From Thermoanaerobaculia bacterium (GTDB lineage Bacteria > Acidobacteriota > Thermoanaerobaculia > UBA5066), in contig JAJVIN010000063.1 in assembly GCA_022071945.1 (NCBI GenBank), forward strand, positions 1 through 36,709: 36,709 bases of DNA, read 5' to 3'. The notes below the pieces were generated by a model. The model was given only the letters and a program-made list of their open reading frames with translations, was not told where the DNA came from and searched no databases. This document shows positions 8,765 to 18,035 of this stretch, in pieces; position 1 is the first letter of the stretch, and the number at the start of each line of letters is the position of its first letter. A program made the translations under genes and the position numbers.

Positions 8765-10375
8765 ATGCACCCAACGCCGAGGCAAGACGACACGCAGGAG
8801 CGGATGCGCCGCGACTGGGATTCCCGCGCCACGAAGGACTATCGTTTCTTCATAGCAAGCGGACACGCTGGATCTGACGAAGCCTTCCTGGAATCCGGCA
8901 GACAAGAAGTAGAGCACGTCATTCTTGACGGCATCGTGCTGAGCCCACAGGCGGTGGTTCTCGAGATCGGCTGTGGCGCCGGAAGGCTCTTACTCCCGTT
9001 CGCGGAACGCGTCGCCCATGTCTTTGGCGTGGACATATCACCGCGCATGATCTCCAGAGCGAGGGAACTCTGCAGCTCCGCACGGAACATCACCGTTAGC
9101 GTTACCGATGGCACGCTTGCAGAGTTTCAGGACGCGTCGATCGACCTCGTCTTTTCGTACATCGTTTTCCAGCACATCCCAGAAGAAAGGTCCATTGCCG
9201 AGTACCTTCGCGAGGCTGCTCGTGTACTGCGACCCGGGGGGATCTTCCGATTCCAAGTCGATGGCCGAACGCACGTGATGGAACGGTCTGGGTGGGCACC
9301 AAACACGTATGACGGCATCAAGTTCGCCGCAAGCGGAATAAGGAAACTCGTTGCGGATGCCAGGCTTGAAATCCTGGAGGAATGGGGAATGGACACCCAC
9401 TACTACTGGATCACCGCACGCTCGCCGGGCGCCGGCGGCCATGCACGTCTACTGGTTCGCGACTTCGATCGAACACTACTTGAAGAAGTCCTTCGGAGAG
9501 TCGGGGCGGACAGACCGGCGGAGCGTAGCGAACGGATCATCGCCGGCAACGAGAGCATTCGCCGGGCGGTGGCCTGCCTGGAGGTATCGAAGATGCCGTC
9601 GGACTCGGAGGCCTTTGTCAGAGATGTCTATTTGAGGGTCTTGGGGAGACATCCTGACGCCGCCGCCCTAAGCTTTCACGTCGGAAATCTGAGTTCCAAG
9701 AGACTCCAAGAGGATCGCGGCGAGTTCCTGGATAGCTTTTTCATGGGCCGTGTCGTCCGCGATCTCGTCTTTCCCGTCGTTCCCTCGATCCCCTGGTACC
9801 GGCGGGAGCAGATTACCGAAAGGCTTGCGCGCCGGGGAGCGCATACCTCCTCCTCTGCCACGTTTCTGGAGTACGTGGATCTCATCTCGCAACGAATCTC
9901 CACGATGGGGACGGCGGACGCCGTGGACGAGTGCTTCGACATCATCCTATGCCGGCAGCCCGATGCGGAAGCTGCAAACCACTATAGGCACATGCTCGAA
10001 GCGAGCCCCTTCGGACGGCGTCTACTCGTTCGCGAAGTGCTCGCAGCGCAGCCTGACAGACTGACTCCAGCACCGCCTCGTCAGGAGAACGTCCTCCGCC
10101 TCACTGAAAGGCTCTCCAAAGAACTGCTGGCTACGTCCAAACCTCCAGCGCAGGGCGAGTCGTTCCCAGGCGAAGCCCATATCGCCAGTTGTCTGCTCAA
10201 GGCTGGGATCACGGACGACGAGCCGGGCTTCGTTCAGCAGGCTTACATGGCTATTCTCGGGCGGTCGGCAGACACCGAGGGCGAAGGGCACTATTCCGGT
10301 TTGCTGAAGTCTCGTGCCCTCAGTCGCTCATACTTCCTGCGGGAACTCCTTTGGTGCGAAGAACTCAGGCGTTAG
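8765..10375 (+). CDS. SAM-dependent methyltransferase with three DUF4214-like repeats
   Basis: A 536-residue two-part protein. Residues about 60-165 are a class I methyltransferase: motif I VLEIGCGAG (65-73), acidic FGVD (87-90), and the LRPGG post-motif (155-159). Residues about 284-533 hold three copies of a repeat with the pattern YLRVLGRHPDAAAL...HVGNL (284-326), CFDIILCRQPDAEAANHY (390-427) and QAYMAILGRSADTEGEGHY (490-533). These resemble the DUF4214 domains found in exopolysaccharide and glycan enzymes. The substrate may be a glycan or cell-surface molecule, which is inference. The start is at MHPTPRQ (8765), with GTGAGGGA just upstream; the frame opens earlier (8648) without support. 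It is probably part of the accessory patch with the secreted protein. Confidence 0.8.
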   Translation: MHPTPRQDDTQERMRRDWDSRATKDYRFFIASGHAGSDEAFLESGRQEVEHVILDGIVLSPQAVVLEIGCGAGRLLLPFAERVAHVFGVDISPRMISRARELCSSARNITVSVTDGTLAEFQDASIDLVFSYIVFQHIPEERSIAEYLREAARVLRPGGIFRFQVDGRTHVMERSGWAPNTYDGIKFAASGIRKLVADARLEILEEWGMDTHYYWITARSPGAGGHARLLVRDFDRTLLEEVLRRVGADRPAERSERIIAGNESIRRAVACLEVSKMPSDSEAFVRDVYLRVLGRHPDAAALSFHVGNLSSKRLQEDRGEFLDSFFMGRVVRDLVFPVVPSIPWYRREQITERLARRGAHTSSSATFLEYVDLISQRISTMGTADAVDECFDIILCRQPDAEAANHYRHMLEASPFGRRLLVREVLAAQPDRLTPAPPRQENVLRLTERLSKELLATSKPPAQGESFPGEAHIASCLLKAGITDDEPGFVQQAYMAILGRSADTEGEGHYSGLLKSRALSRSYFLRELLWCEELRR

Positions 10376-10508
10376 CCGGAGCCGAAGGCCCGGGGACCTC
10401 GCACGCGACCGGGTCCGGTCCTGCTCAGGAACGGGCGGAACCGGTTGAAGGAGAAGCGATGACGTTCCGCGACGGACGATTTCCGACACGGGAGGCGGGT
10501 GGGCCTGG

Positions 10509-11264
10509 ATGATCGCCCTCGTTCTCGCGGCCGGCTTCGGCACGCGCTTCCGTCCCGCGACGCTGACGACTCCGAAGCCACTCCTTCCCTTCCTCGGGCG
10601 GCCGATCCTGCACCACGTCTTCGACCACCTGATCGCCGCCGGAGTCGATTCGTTCACCGTGAACGCTCACCACCTGGCCGAGACCTTGATTCGCACGGTC
10701 GGGAAGAGCTACAGGGAAAGGCCGGTTTTCTTCTCGATCGAGGCCGAGATCCTCGGCACGGCGGGCGGGATCCGCATGGCCTGGACGCGCGGACTCCTCG
10801 GGGGCGAACCCTTCGCCGTCGCCAACGGGGACGTCTACACGACGCTTCCGGTGGCACCCCTTCAGGACGCACTGGCGGCGCCGGGAGTCGTCACGGCGCT
10901 CGGCGTGATCCCGAACGCCAACCCGGACAAGGAGACACCTCTCTGGGCGGATTCGAACGGCCGGCTGTGCGCGCTCGGCGCCCGTCCCGGCGCCGCCGTC
11001 ACGGGTCCATGGCTCTTCACGGGTCTCCAGGTGGCGAAGCCGGAACTGGTGGAGCGAATCCCGGAGGGCTTCTCCGAGCTGGCTCGCGACGTCCTGCGGC
11101 CCTCTTGCGAGAACGGGGACGGAGCGATCGCGCTCGTCCCGTTCCGGGTTCCGGCCGAGGGCGTCTGGTTCGACCTCGGCTCTCCCGAACGACTCGCCAC
11201 GGCGGAGAGATCCGTCTCGGGCATGCTCGAGACCGCTGTCCCTTCCGATCCCGCGCGGGAGTAG
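10509..11264 (+). CDS. Sugar-1-phosphate nucleotidyltransferase (MurU/ManC-like)
   Basis: A 251-residue nucleotidyltransferase that joins a sugar-1-phosphate to an NTP. The N-terminus carries the complete signature LAAGFGTRFRPAT followed by PKPLLPFLGRPIL (about 5-32), with the GTAGGI segment near 83 and VANGD (about 99-103) for metal binding. The compact size matches MurU or short mannose-1-phosphate guanylyltransferases rather than GlmU or GalU. In many bacteria the partner upstream is an AmgK-type sugar kinase. None is seen here, because the methyltransferase ends 133 bp upstream. Which sugar it uses is unknown. It ends 6 bp from the convergent solute-binding protein gene, leaving no room for separate terminators. 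Confidence 0.85.
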   Translation: MIALVLAAGFGTRFRPATLTTPKPLLPFLGRPILHHVFDHLIAAGVDSFTVNAHHLAETLIRTVGKSYRERPVFFSIEAEILGTAGGIRMAWTRGLLGGEPFAVANGDVYTTLPVAPLQDALAAPGVVTALGVIPNANPDKETPLWADSNGRLCALGARPGAAVTGPWLFTGLQVAKPELVERIPEGFSELARDVLRPSCENGDGAIALVPFRVPAEGVWFDLGSPERLATAERSVSGMLETAVPSDPARE

Positions 11265-11270
11265 CTGTCG

Positions 11271-12845
11271 TTACGGGCTAACCGCGATTTCCGACAGGAG
11301 GAGCACGCTGTCGGCCCGGGGCCGGAGCGAGTACCGCTTCTCGGTCACGAAGACGTCCTCCTGGAAGTAGAGCGGCACCCACAGCATCTCGTCCATCACC
11401 CGGGTCATGATGTTGTGGAGCATCACCCTGCGGCTGGGAGCTTCGAGCAGTTCGGAACTCTTCTCGATGAGTTCGTCGATGTCACGGTTCGAGTAGCCGG
11501 AGACGTTGCTGGCGCCGTAGTTCTCGTCGCGGGTGTGGAAACCAGCGTCCCACAGATCGCTGGCGTCGCCCGTGGTGCAGCCGAATCGGTTGACGAAAAA
11601 CGCCGGTCCGCCGTTCTCCCGGAGGCGGAAGAACTCCGAGTCGGGCAGCTCCACGATCTGGGCCCTGACTCCGATCTCCGCCAGCATCGGCTGGACGCCT
11701 CGTGCGGCGTCCGCGAGGATCTTCCGGGTGTGAAGCGCCACGACGAAGCCCTCCGCGTGGCCCGCCTTCGCGAGCAGGGCCTTCGCCTCGGCCGGATCGA
11801 ACGGCAGTTCGGGCAAGGACGGGTTGTGCCCGAAGATGAAAGTCGGGACGAGCTGGGAGGCGGGAACGGCAAAGGACGGGAGGGCGGCGGCCAGCCGGGG
11901 GCGATCGATGGCCAGGGAGACGGCTTTGCGGACATCCCTCTTTCGGAAGGGGTTGGCCTCGGAGGAGCTGGCGGAGATCCGGTCGCTCGAGAGGTTGAAT
12001 GCCGCGTGGACCAGGAAGTTCCCCGTCCTCCTGAAGAGGGACAGGTTCGAATTGCGCGCCACCTCGCCCTCGCGGGAGCGCGACGGGTTCTGCGCGATCT
12101 GGGCACGGCCAGTGACGATGTCCGTGGTGGCCTCGTCCGGGGACCGCCCGAGGAGAAAGGTGGCCTCCTCGATCTTCGGTTTTTCCCCCCAGTAGCCCTC
12201 GAAGCGCGTGAGCCGGATCGACGTCCCGGGAGTCCAGCTCGAGAGTTTGTAGGGCCCCGTCCCGACCGGTGCGCTGGCGAGGGTCTGGGCAGAGCCTGCC
12301 GGCACGATGTGCACGAGCGAGAGCTTGTTGAGCAGGAGGCTCATCGGGTGCGTCGTCTTGATCTCGACGGTCAGGTCGTCGAGGGCCTTGACCGACGTGA
12401 TTCGGAGGGCGTAGACGGAGTTCTCGAGTTCGGGGTGCTGGCGAAGACGGTCGATCGAGTAGACGACGTCGGCGGCGGTCAGCGGCCGGCCGTCATGGAA
12501 CTTCACCGACGGGCGGAGATGGAAGATCCACGTCAGGAGGTCGGGGTTGACCCATCGGGCAGCCAGACTCGGGGCAATCCCCATGTCGGCATCCGTCTTG
12601 ACGAGCGGCTCGAAGAGCTGGCTCGAGAATACGAACTCGGCGAGGCGGTCGTGGGAATGGGGATCGAGCGTCTCGGGATCATGGGGAACCGACACGGTGA
12701 TGCGGGCCTGCGTGCCGCCGGACGGATTCGGGCCATCAGGACCGCGCCGGCAGGCACTCAGGAGAAGGGCGAAGCCGGTCCCCACCAAGAGCAGGCTGGA
12801 GACAAGAGACCGCCACCGCGCCGGATTTCGGCTCCCGGCGTTCAC
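11271..12845 (-). CDS. Family 5 solute-binding lipoprotein (peptide/nickel ABC type)
   Basis: A 524-residue substrate-binding protein of the SBP_bac_5 family, which captures peptides, nickel chelates or other small molecules in the periplasm. The N-terminus has a hydrophobic stretch ending in a lipobox (LLSAC, Cys near residue 32), so it should be membrane-anchored. Family hallmarks are DPETLDPHSH, VKFHDGRPLTAADVVYS, GTGPYKLSSWTPG and the RKAVSLAIDR segment. It starts at GTG, 3 bp after the CBS-ACT gene stop, as the last gene of the Liv-type operon. No matching dipeptide permease or ATPase is present, so it is an orphan binding protein. Whether it feeds the Liv permease is unknown. Confidence 0.88.
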   Translation of the reverse strand: MNAGSRNPARWRSLVSSLLLVGTGFALLLSACRRGPDGPNPSGGTQARITVSVPHDPETLDPHSHDRLAEFVFSSQLFEPLVKTDADMGIAPSLAARWVNPDLLTWIFHLRPSVKFHDGRPLTAADVVYSIDRLRQHPELENSVYALRITSVKALDDLTVEIKTTHPMSLLLNKLSLVHIVPAGSAQTLASAPVGTGPYKLSSWTPGTSIRLTRFEGYWGEKPKIEEATFLLGRSPDEATTDIVTGRAQIAQNPSRSREGEVARNSNLSLFRRTGNFLVHAAFNLSSDRISASSSEANPFRKRDVRKAVSLAIDRPRLAAALPSFAVPASQLVPTFIFGHNPSLPELPFDPAEAKALLAKAGHAEGFVVALHTRKILADAARGVQPMLAEIGVRAQIVELPDSEFFRLRENGGPAFFVNRFGCTTGDASDLWDAGFHTRDENYGASNVSGYSNRDIDELIEKSSELLEAPSRRVMLHNIMTRVMDEMLWVPLYFQEDVFVTEKRYSLRPRADSVLLLSEIAVSP

Positions 12846-12848
12846 AGG

Positions 12849-13496
12849 TCAGTCGTCGTCGCGAACGAGGACGCCCTCGTACCGGGCGCCAAGGGCGGCC
12901 TTGAGACCGGGCGTATCGGGACAGTTGACCCTCATGATCAGCTCGCGTTGCCCTTCCGGCACCTTTGCGTAGGAGACCAGGATGGAGAGGATCGTGCCGC
13001 CCATCTCGCGGCAGACGTCGGCGATCTCCCGGATGGAGCCGGGCTGGTCGGGCACGAGGACGCTGATCCGTGTCTTGAGCCGGTTGGCTCCCGTCACCTC
13101 GACGAGCGCCCGGAAGACGTCGGCCTCGGTGAGGATTCCGGCCAGATCGCCGTCCGCATCGAGGACGGGCAGGCCGCCGATCTTCTTTTCGAGCATGAGG
13201 CGAGCGGCCTTCTCGATCGTGTCGTCCGGCCTGATCGTGACGAGAGCGGTGGACATGATGTCCCGGATCTTCAGCTTCTCGATCAGGACATGAAGCTCCC
13301 AGATGTCCAGGGAAGTTGCCCGGGAGGGCGACGCCGCCTTCAGGTCGCGGTCCGTCACGATCCCGACGAGCTTGCCGTCCTTCAAGACCGGGAGGCGCCT
13401 GATCTTCCGTTCCTTCAGGATCCGAAGGGCGGTTCCGAGCGAGTCGTCCTCCGAGATGGTGGCCGGAATCCGGGACATCCACTTTTCCACGAGCAT
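12849..13496 (-). CDS. CBS-CBS-ACT domain protein (AcuB-like)
   Basis: A 215-residue cytoplasmic ligand-sensing protein with two CBS domains and an ACT-like domain. CBS1 covers about residues 1-60 (ending LVGIVTDRDLK), CBS2 about 76-135 (LAGILTEADVF), and the ACT-like domain about 140-205 (RISVLVPDQPGSIREIADVC). This order matches AcuB-type proteins. CBS pairs bind adenine nucleotides and ACT domains bind amino acids. It has a strong ribosome binding site (AAGGAGAG) and lies 12 bp after livF. Its place inside an amino-acid-type ABC operon suggests that it senses energy state and substrate for this uptake system. That role is inference; it lacks any catalytic or DNA-binding domain. Confidence 0.85.
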   Translation of the reverse strand: MLVEKWMSRIPATISEDDSLGTALRILKERKIRRLPVLKDGKLVGIVTDRDLKAASPSRATSLDIWELHVLIEKLKIRDIMSTALVTIRPDDTIEKAARLMLEKKIGGLPVLDADGDLAGILTEADVFRALVEVTGANRLKTRISVLVPDQPGSIREIADVCREMGGTILSILVSYAKVPEGQRELIMRVNCPDTPGLKAALGARYEGVLVRDDD

Positions 13497-13508
13497 CGCG
13501 ACTCTCCT

Positions 13509-14213
13509 TCAGAGCCCCAGATAGGCTTTCTTGACGTGTTCGTCGTTCAGGAGGTCCTTGCCGGTGCCGGTCAGGACCACGCGGCCATTCTCGAGAACGT
13601 AGGCGCGGTCCGCGACGCCGAGACTCTTGAAAACGTTCTGCTCGACGATCAGGACCGTGACGCCCTGCTTGTGAACGTCCTCGATGACCCGGAAGATCTC
13701 CGCGACGAGAAGAGGGGAGAGGCCAAGGGAGGGCTCGTCGAGCATCAGGAGCCTGGGCTTGGACATGAGCCCCCGCGCGATGGCGCACATCTGCTGCTCG
13801 CCCCCGCTCAAGGTCCCGGCCGCCTGCTTGGCGCGCTCCTTCAGCCTTGGGAACAGGGTGAACGCGTGGTCGAGCATCTCGGCCCGGGTCTTTTTCGCCT
13901 CCGGGGTCAGGGCCCCGAGGAGAAGGTTCTCCCTGACCGTCATTTCAGGGAACAGACGCCGTCCTTCGGGCACGTGCGAGATCCCGAGCGTGATGATCTC
14001 GTGCGGGGGGCGCGTGTGGAGCGGCTTCCCTTCGTAGGTGACGGATCCCTTGCGGGGCCTTATGAGACTCGAGATGGTCAACAGAGTCGTGCTCTTGCCC
14101 GCGCCGTTTGCCCCGATCAGGGCCACGATCTCGCCCTTCTTCACCTCGAGGGAGACGTCCCACAAGACCTGGACATCGCCGTAGGCCACGTCGATTCCAG
14201 AGATCTCAAGCAT
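13509..14213 (-). CDS. livF: Branched-chain amino acid ABC transporter ATPase LivF
   Basis: A 234-residue ABC ATPase. It has Walker A (GANGAGKST, about 34-42), the signature motif LSGGEQQM (about 135-142) and Walker B (LLMLDEPS, about 156-163). The signature and the Y-L-G-L C-terminus fit LivF. Its start overlaps the livG stop by 8 bp, showing translational coupling. With LivG it energises the LivH/LivM permease. It is followed by the CBS-ACT gene. Confidence 0.92.
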   Translation of the reverse strand: MLEISGIDVAYGDVQVLWDVSLEVKKGEIVALIGANGAGKSTTLLTISSLIRPRKGSVTYEGKPLHTRPPHEIITLGISHVPEGRRLFPEMTVRENLLLGALTPEAKKTRAEMLDHAFTLFPRLKERAKQAAGTLSGGEQQMCAIARGLMSKPRLLMLDEPSLGLSPLLVAEIFRVIEDVHKQGVTVLIVEQNVFKSLGVADRAYVLENGRVVLTGTGKDLLNDEHVKKAYLGL

Positions 14214-14925
14214 GGGCGCCTCCCAGATAGGCCTCGATGACCTGAGGGTCGTTCGCGACCTCCTCGGGCTTGCCCTCGGCGATTCTCTCCCCGTAGCAGA
14301 TGGCCAGAACCCGCTGCGAGAGCGACATGATGACCTTCATGTTGTGCTCGATGATCAGGATCGTGACCCCGCTCTGGTGGATCTTGCGGACGATCTCGAG
14401 GGTGGACTGGACCTCCGATGGGTTGAGACCGGCGAAGTTCTCGTCCAGAAGGAGGAGATCGGGTTTCGTCGCCAGCGCCCGCGCCATCTCGAGGCGCTTG
14501 CGCATCCCGAGCGGGAGACTCTTGGCGAGACGGTCTTTCCAGGGCTCCATGTCGGTGAACGAGATCGAGCGCATCGCCAGCTCTTTCGCCTCGTTGAGAC
14601 GCGAGGTGTGAACGAAGGCCGAGGCCATCACGTTCTCGAGGACGGTCAACCGCTGGAGCGGCTTGACGACCTGGAAGGTGCGGGCGAGACCGCGCTGGCA
14701 GATCTTGTGGGGCTTGAGGCCGTCGATCCGCTCGGACTTGAATGTCACCGTGCCCTTCGTCGGCGGAAAGTAGCCGTTGATGAGATTGAAGATCGTGGTC
14801 TTTCCGGCGCCGTTGGGGCCGATCAGTCCGAGGATCTCGCCCTTCTCGAGCGAGAACGACATGTTCGAGACCGCCATCAGGCCGCCGAACTGCCGCGAGA
14901 CGCCGGAGAGCTCGAGCAGGCTCAT
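14206..14925 (-). CDS. livG: Branched-chain amino acid ABC transporter ATPase LivG
   Basis: A 239-residue ABC ATPase with Walker A (GPNGAGKTT, about 36-44), a signature region [17 protein letters not shown] (LivG proteins commonly have LPYGxQRRLEIARAL here) and Walker B ([15 protein letters not shown]). The longer open frame upstream is antisense-like extension. The start at MSLLELSG (14925) overlaps the livM stop in an ATGA arrangement. Together with LivF it forms the nucleotide-binding pair of the importer. Confidence 0.92.
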   Translation of the reverse strand: MSLLELSGVSRQFGGLMAVSNMSFSLEKGEILGLIGPNGAGKTTIFNLINGYFPPTKGTVTFKSERIDGLKPHKICQRGLARTFQVVKPLQRLTVLENVMASAFVHTSRLNEAKELAMRSISFTDMEPWKDRLAKSLPLGMRKRLEMARALATKPDLLLLDENFAGLNPSEVQSTLEIVRKIHQSGVTILIIEHNMKVIMSLSQRVLAICYGERIAEGKPEEVANDPQVIEAYLGGAHA

Positions 14926-15878
14926 GCGGCACCTCCCTCTTCCTTCAGCCGTTGGGCGCGGCGAGAACGGAACTCGTTGATCGATCCGACGACCCCGTTG
15001 GGGAAGAAGATGATGATGGCGATGATCAGCGCTCCGAAGAAGACCAGATGGCCGGACTTCACCCAGACCCTGAGGGCCTCGGAGAGCAGGATGTAGATCA
15101 GGGCGCCCGCGGCCGGGCCCGTGTGGGTCGCCGCTCCGCCGAGCATCGTGACCAGGATCATCATCACCGATATGTGCTCGATGCCGAAGACGATCCCGGG
15201 ATCGATGAAGCCCATGTAGTTCGTGTAAAACGCCCCGCCCACCCCGGTGAAGAAGGCACTGATGAGCAGGGAATAGAGCTTGTACCGGGTCGTGTCGATC
15301 CCGAGTGACTCGGCCGCGTCCTGGTCCTCCCGGATGGCGAGGAAGTAGTAGCCGAGCTTGCTCTTCATCACGGTGTGGATGACCCAGAAGCAGAGCGCCG
15401 CGATCGCCAGGATGATGTAGTAGTAGGCGGCCTTCGAAGTGAACGGCGGGATGTAGAGGATCCCCTCGGCGCCGTTCGTCAGCTCCTTCCAGTTCAACGC
15501 AACGAGGCGGAGAACCTCGGAGAGAGCGAGGACGGAAAGGGCGAAGAAGGGGCCGCGAAGCCGGAAGCAGATCCAGCCGATGAAGGTGGCCACGATGCAG
15601 GCCGCGATCCCGCCGAGGAGGATTCCCGTCCAGGCGAGAGGAGCCTTTTCCGTCACCTTGAAGATGATGCCCGCGGTGTAGGCGCCGACCCCGAAGAACG
15701 CCGCGTGCCCGAAGGAGACCTGCCCCGTGTAGCCGCCCAGGAGATTCCAGCTCTGGGCGAGCAGAGTCCACAGGAGGACGAGGATGAGCATGTGGAGGAT
15801 GTAGGGGTTTTTCAGGACGAGGGGGATCAGGAGGAGGACGGCGGCGGGCACGCCTACCTGGAGAAGCGTCTTCTGCAC
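14922..15878 (-). CDS. livM: Branched-chain amino acid ABC permease LivM
   Basis: A 318-residue inner-membrane permease with multiple hydrophobic segments. It carries the LivM block [20 protein letters not shown] (about 43-62) and the conserved [15 protein letters not shown] loop (about 182-196). It starts at GTG after a good ribosome binding site (GAGGTGAG) and only 4 bp after livH. It forms the channel with LivH. The Liv family imports leucine, isoleucine and valine, but related systems take up amides, urea or aromatic acids, so the exact substrate is open. Confidence 0.92.
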   Translation of the reverse strand: MQKTLLQVGVPAAVLLLIPLVLKNPYILHMLILVLLWTLLAQSWNLLGGYTGQVSFGHAAFFGVGAYTAGIIFKVTEKAPLAWTGILLGGIAACIVATFIGWICFRLRGPFFALSVLALSEVLRLVALNWKELTNGAEGILYIPPFTSKAAYYYIILAIAALCFWVIHTVMKSKLGYYFLAIREDQDAAESLGIDTTRYKLYSLLISAFFTGVGGAFYTNYMGFIDPGIVFGIEHISVMMILVTMLGGAATHTGPAAGALIYILLSEALRVWVKSGHLVFFGALIIAIIIFFPNGVVGSINEFRSRRAQRLKEEGGAA

Positions 15879-15882
15879 CGCC

Positions 15883-16809
15883 TCACCTCGCCGTCGACTT
15901 TCCGAGGAGACCCTTGGGCATGAAGATCAGGACGGCAACGAAGATGATGAATCCGATGGCGTCCTTGTACCCGAGAGAGACGTAGACGGACCCGAGGGAT
16001 TCGGCCAGTCCCAGAACGACGCCTCCCAGAACGGCACCGGCGATGTTCCCCATCCCGCCCAGAACCGTGATGATGAAGGCCTTCAGGGTGAACGGGCCCC
16101 CGATCTGCGGGAAGAGGTAGAAGATCGGGGCGAGGAGGGCTCCGGCGGCTCCCACGAGGGCGGAGCCGAGACCGAACGTGACCCACGTCATCCGCTCGGT
16201 GTTGATGCCCATGAGGGCGGCCGCCCTCTTGTCCTGGGCCGTGGCGCGGATCATGCGGCCCATGTCCGTTCGGCCCAGGAAGAGGAAGAGGGCGGTGCCG
16301 ATCACGATGGCGATCCCGAACGCGATCAGCATGGGAACGCTGAAGGAAAGGGAGAGGGTCTGCCCGCCGAGCGAGAGGTCCCAGTAGATGGTCTTGTCTT
16401 TGTACTCGACGGGGACCGAACGGTAGTCAGCCGAGAAGAGGAGGAGAGCCAGGTTCGACAGCACGAGGCCGATGCCGACCGTGAGAAGAACCTGGTTCTC
16501 CGGCAGGATCGACTCGACCTTGATCACCGGAGCGATCAGGAACTTCTGGATCGCCGCTCCCAGGACGAAGAGGACGATCAGGACGAGGGGAAGCGAGACG
16601 TAGGGGTCCAGATGCATCAGGGTGAACGCCCAGAACGTCACGTACATTCCGATCATCATCAGCTCGCCGTGAGCGAGGTTGATGATGCCCATGACGCCCA
16701 TGATCAAAGACATCCCGAGCCCGATGAGGGCGTAGAGCCCTCCGAGCAGGATGCCGGAGATCAGGACTTGGAACAGGAGTTCGAGTTGCCCGGCGAGCTG
16801 CGCTGACAT
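15883..16809 (-). CDS. livH: Branched-chain amino acid ABC permease LivH
   Basis: A 308-residue inner-membrane permease. It has the LivH N-terminal blocks [20 protein letters not shown] followed by [13 protein letters not shown] (about 25-57), a [21 protein letters not shown] loop in the middle, and several transmembrane helices. It pairs with LivM. It follows the periplasmic binding protein by 27 bp in the same operon. Confidence 0.93.
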   Translation of the reverse strand: MSAQLAGQLELLFQVLISGILLGGLYALIGLGMSLIMGVMGIINLAHGELMMIGMYVTFWAFTLMHLDPYVSLPLVLIVLFVLGAAIQKFLIAPVIKVESILPENQVLLTVGIGLVLSNLALLLFSADYRSVPVEYKDKTIYWDLSLGGQTLSLSFSVPMLIAFGIAIVIGTALFLFLGRTDMGRMIRATAQDKRAAALMGINTERMTWVTFGLGSALVGAAGALLAPIFYLFPQIGGPFTLKAFIITVLGGMGNIAGAVLGGVVLGLAESLGSVYVSLGYKDAIGFIIFVAVLIFMPKGLLGKSTAR

Positions 16810-16836
16810 GCTCCCTTCCTCGTACTCCGCCCGGGC

Positions 16837-18024
16837 CTATTTGCGTTCGCGCCAGCGCGGGACGGGGAAGACGTATTTGGCGGAGGCGAGGTTCTCCGGC
16901 CAGACGGTCTCGAACTTCTTGTTCAGCCACTGGCCGAGCAGGGTCTCCATCTTGTTTTGATTGGTGAATTTGTCCCACGAGATGAACTTCACGGGGCCGA
17001 AGGCCGTCATCATGTCGGTGGCGGCCAGGGCGTCGCGCAGGTCATCGGCGGACCAGCTCTTCGCCCGCTTCAGAACGTCCTCGAGAACGTAGGCCGTGGC
17101 GTAGGCCTCGGCCGCGTGGTAGCTCGGGGCCTTCTTGGCGCGGGCGATGAACTTCTCGTTGAACTCCTTGGCGCCGGGGTACTTCACCTGGGGCGTCCAG
17201 AGCGTTGCCGACATGGCAAAGGCGGACGCGTCGCCCGCGTTCTCGATGAACTCGGGAAGCGTGTGGCCGGCGGCTCCGCCGATGAAGGCCTTGGGGTTGA
17301 TGTCGAGCTCCTTGCTCTGACGCATCAGGAGCGAGGCGTCCATCAGGTACGACACCATGTAGATGATGTCGGGCCGCAGCGACTTGACCTTCTGCAGGAT
17401 CGGCTTGAAGTCGACGGCTCCCTGCTGATAGCCCTCGTGGAGCACGACCTTGATGTTCTTGCCCTCGCAGTAGCCCTTGATGGCGTTGGAAGTCGAGGTC
17501 CCGAAGTCGGTGTTCTCGTAGAGGATCGCGATCGACTCCGGCTTGGCGACCGTCTCGAAGAAGTTCTGGACGGCCTTGGCATAGAGGCTGGACGGGGTGT
17601 TGAGGCGGAAGACGTACTTGTAGCCCTGCTGGGTGATCTTGTCGGCGGCGCCGGTGTCGACGAGGTAGGGGACCTTGTATTTCTCGGCGGTGGCGGCCAC
17701 GACCGAACTGCACGCGCTCGAGTACTCACCGGCGATCATGGGGTACTTGTTGACGGTGATGAACTTCTCGACGATGGCGGCCGACGTGTCTTGCTTGGCG
17801 CCGCTGTCCTGGATGTCGAACACGAGCTTGGTGCCCTTGGCGCCGGCTCTCGCGTTGATCTCCTCGGCGGCCATCTCGTAGGCGATCTTCTTCATCTCGC
17901 CGAACTTGGCCTCGGCACCGGTCAGGGGAAGGGGAATGCCGACCTTGAACTCCTTCTGCTGCGCGAGAGCGGGGAAGGACGCCGCGGCGAGGACAGCGGC
18001 GATCAGGGCAGACGTCTTCTTCAT
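16837..18024 (-). CDS. Branched-chain amino acid-type periplasmic binding protein (LivJ/LivK family)
   Basis: A 395-residue type I periplasmic binding protein (Peripla_BP_6). The N-terminus MKKTSALIAAVLAAASFPALAQ is a Sec signal peptide cut after ALA. The mature protein begins KEFKVGIPLPLTGAEAKFGE, with the usual IPLPLTG opening of the LivJ/K/amide-binding family, and has IAGEYSSACSS in the ligand cleft region. The ATG at 18024 has AGGAG 8 nt upstream; a TTG one codon earlier is less likely. It lies 11 bp after the porin gene and 27 bp before livH, so it supplies the substrate to LivHMGF. Substrate identity cannot be decided from sequence. Confidence 0.9.
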   Translation of the reverse strand: MKKTSALIAAVLAAASFPALAQQKEFKVGIPLPLTGAEAKFGEMKKIAYEMAAEEINARAGAKGTKLVFDIQDSGAKQDTSAAIVEKFITVNKYPMIAGEYSSACSSVVAATAEKYKVPYLVDTGAADKITQQGYKYVFRLNTPSSLYAKAVQNFFETVAKPESIAILYENTDFGTSTSNAIKGYCEGKNIKVVLHEGYQQGAVDFKPILQKVKSLRPDIIYMVSYLMDASLLMRQSKELDINPKAFIGGAAGHTLPEFIENAGDASAFAMSATLWTPQVKYPGAKEFNEKFIARAKKAPSYHAAEAYATAYVLEDVLKRAKSWSADDLRDALAATDMMTAFGPVKFISWDKFTNQNKMETLLGQWLNKKFETVWPENLASAKYVFPVPRWRERK

Positions 18025-18035
18025 CAACTGCTCTC

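Noticed and set aside
11415-14240. Plus-strand open frame of 941 codons
   Set aside because: It runs antisense to the binding protein, CBS-ACT and livF genes, is full of Arg/Gly/Asp/Glu, and is an artefact of high GC.
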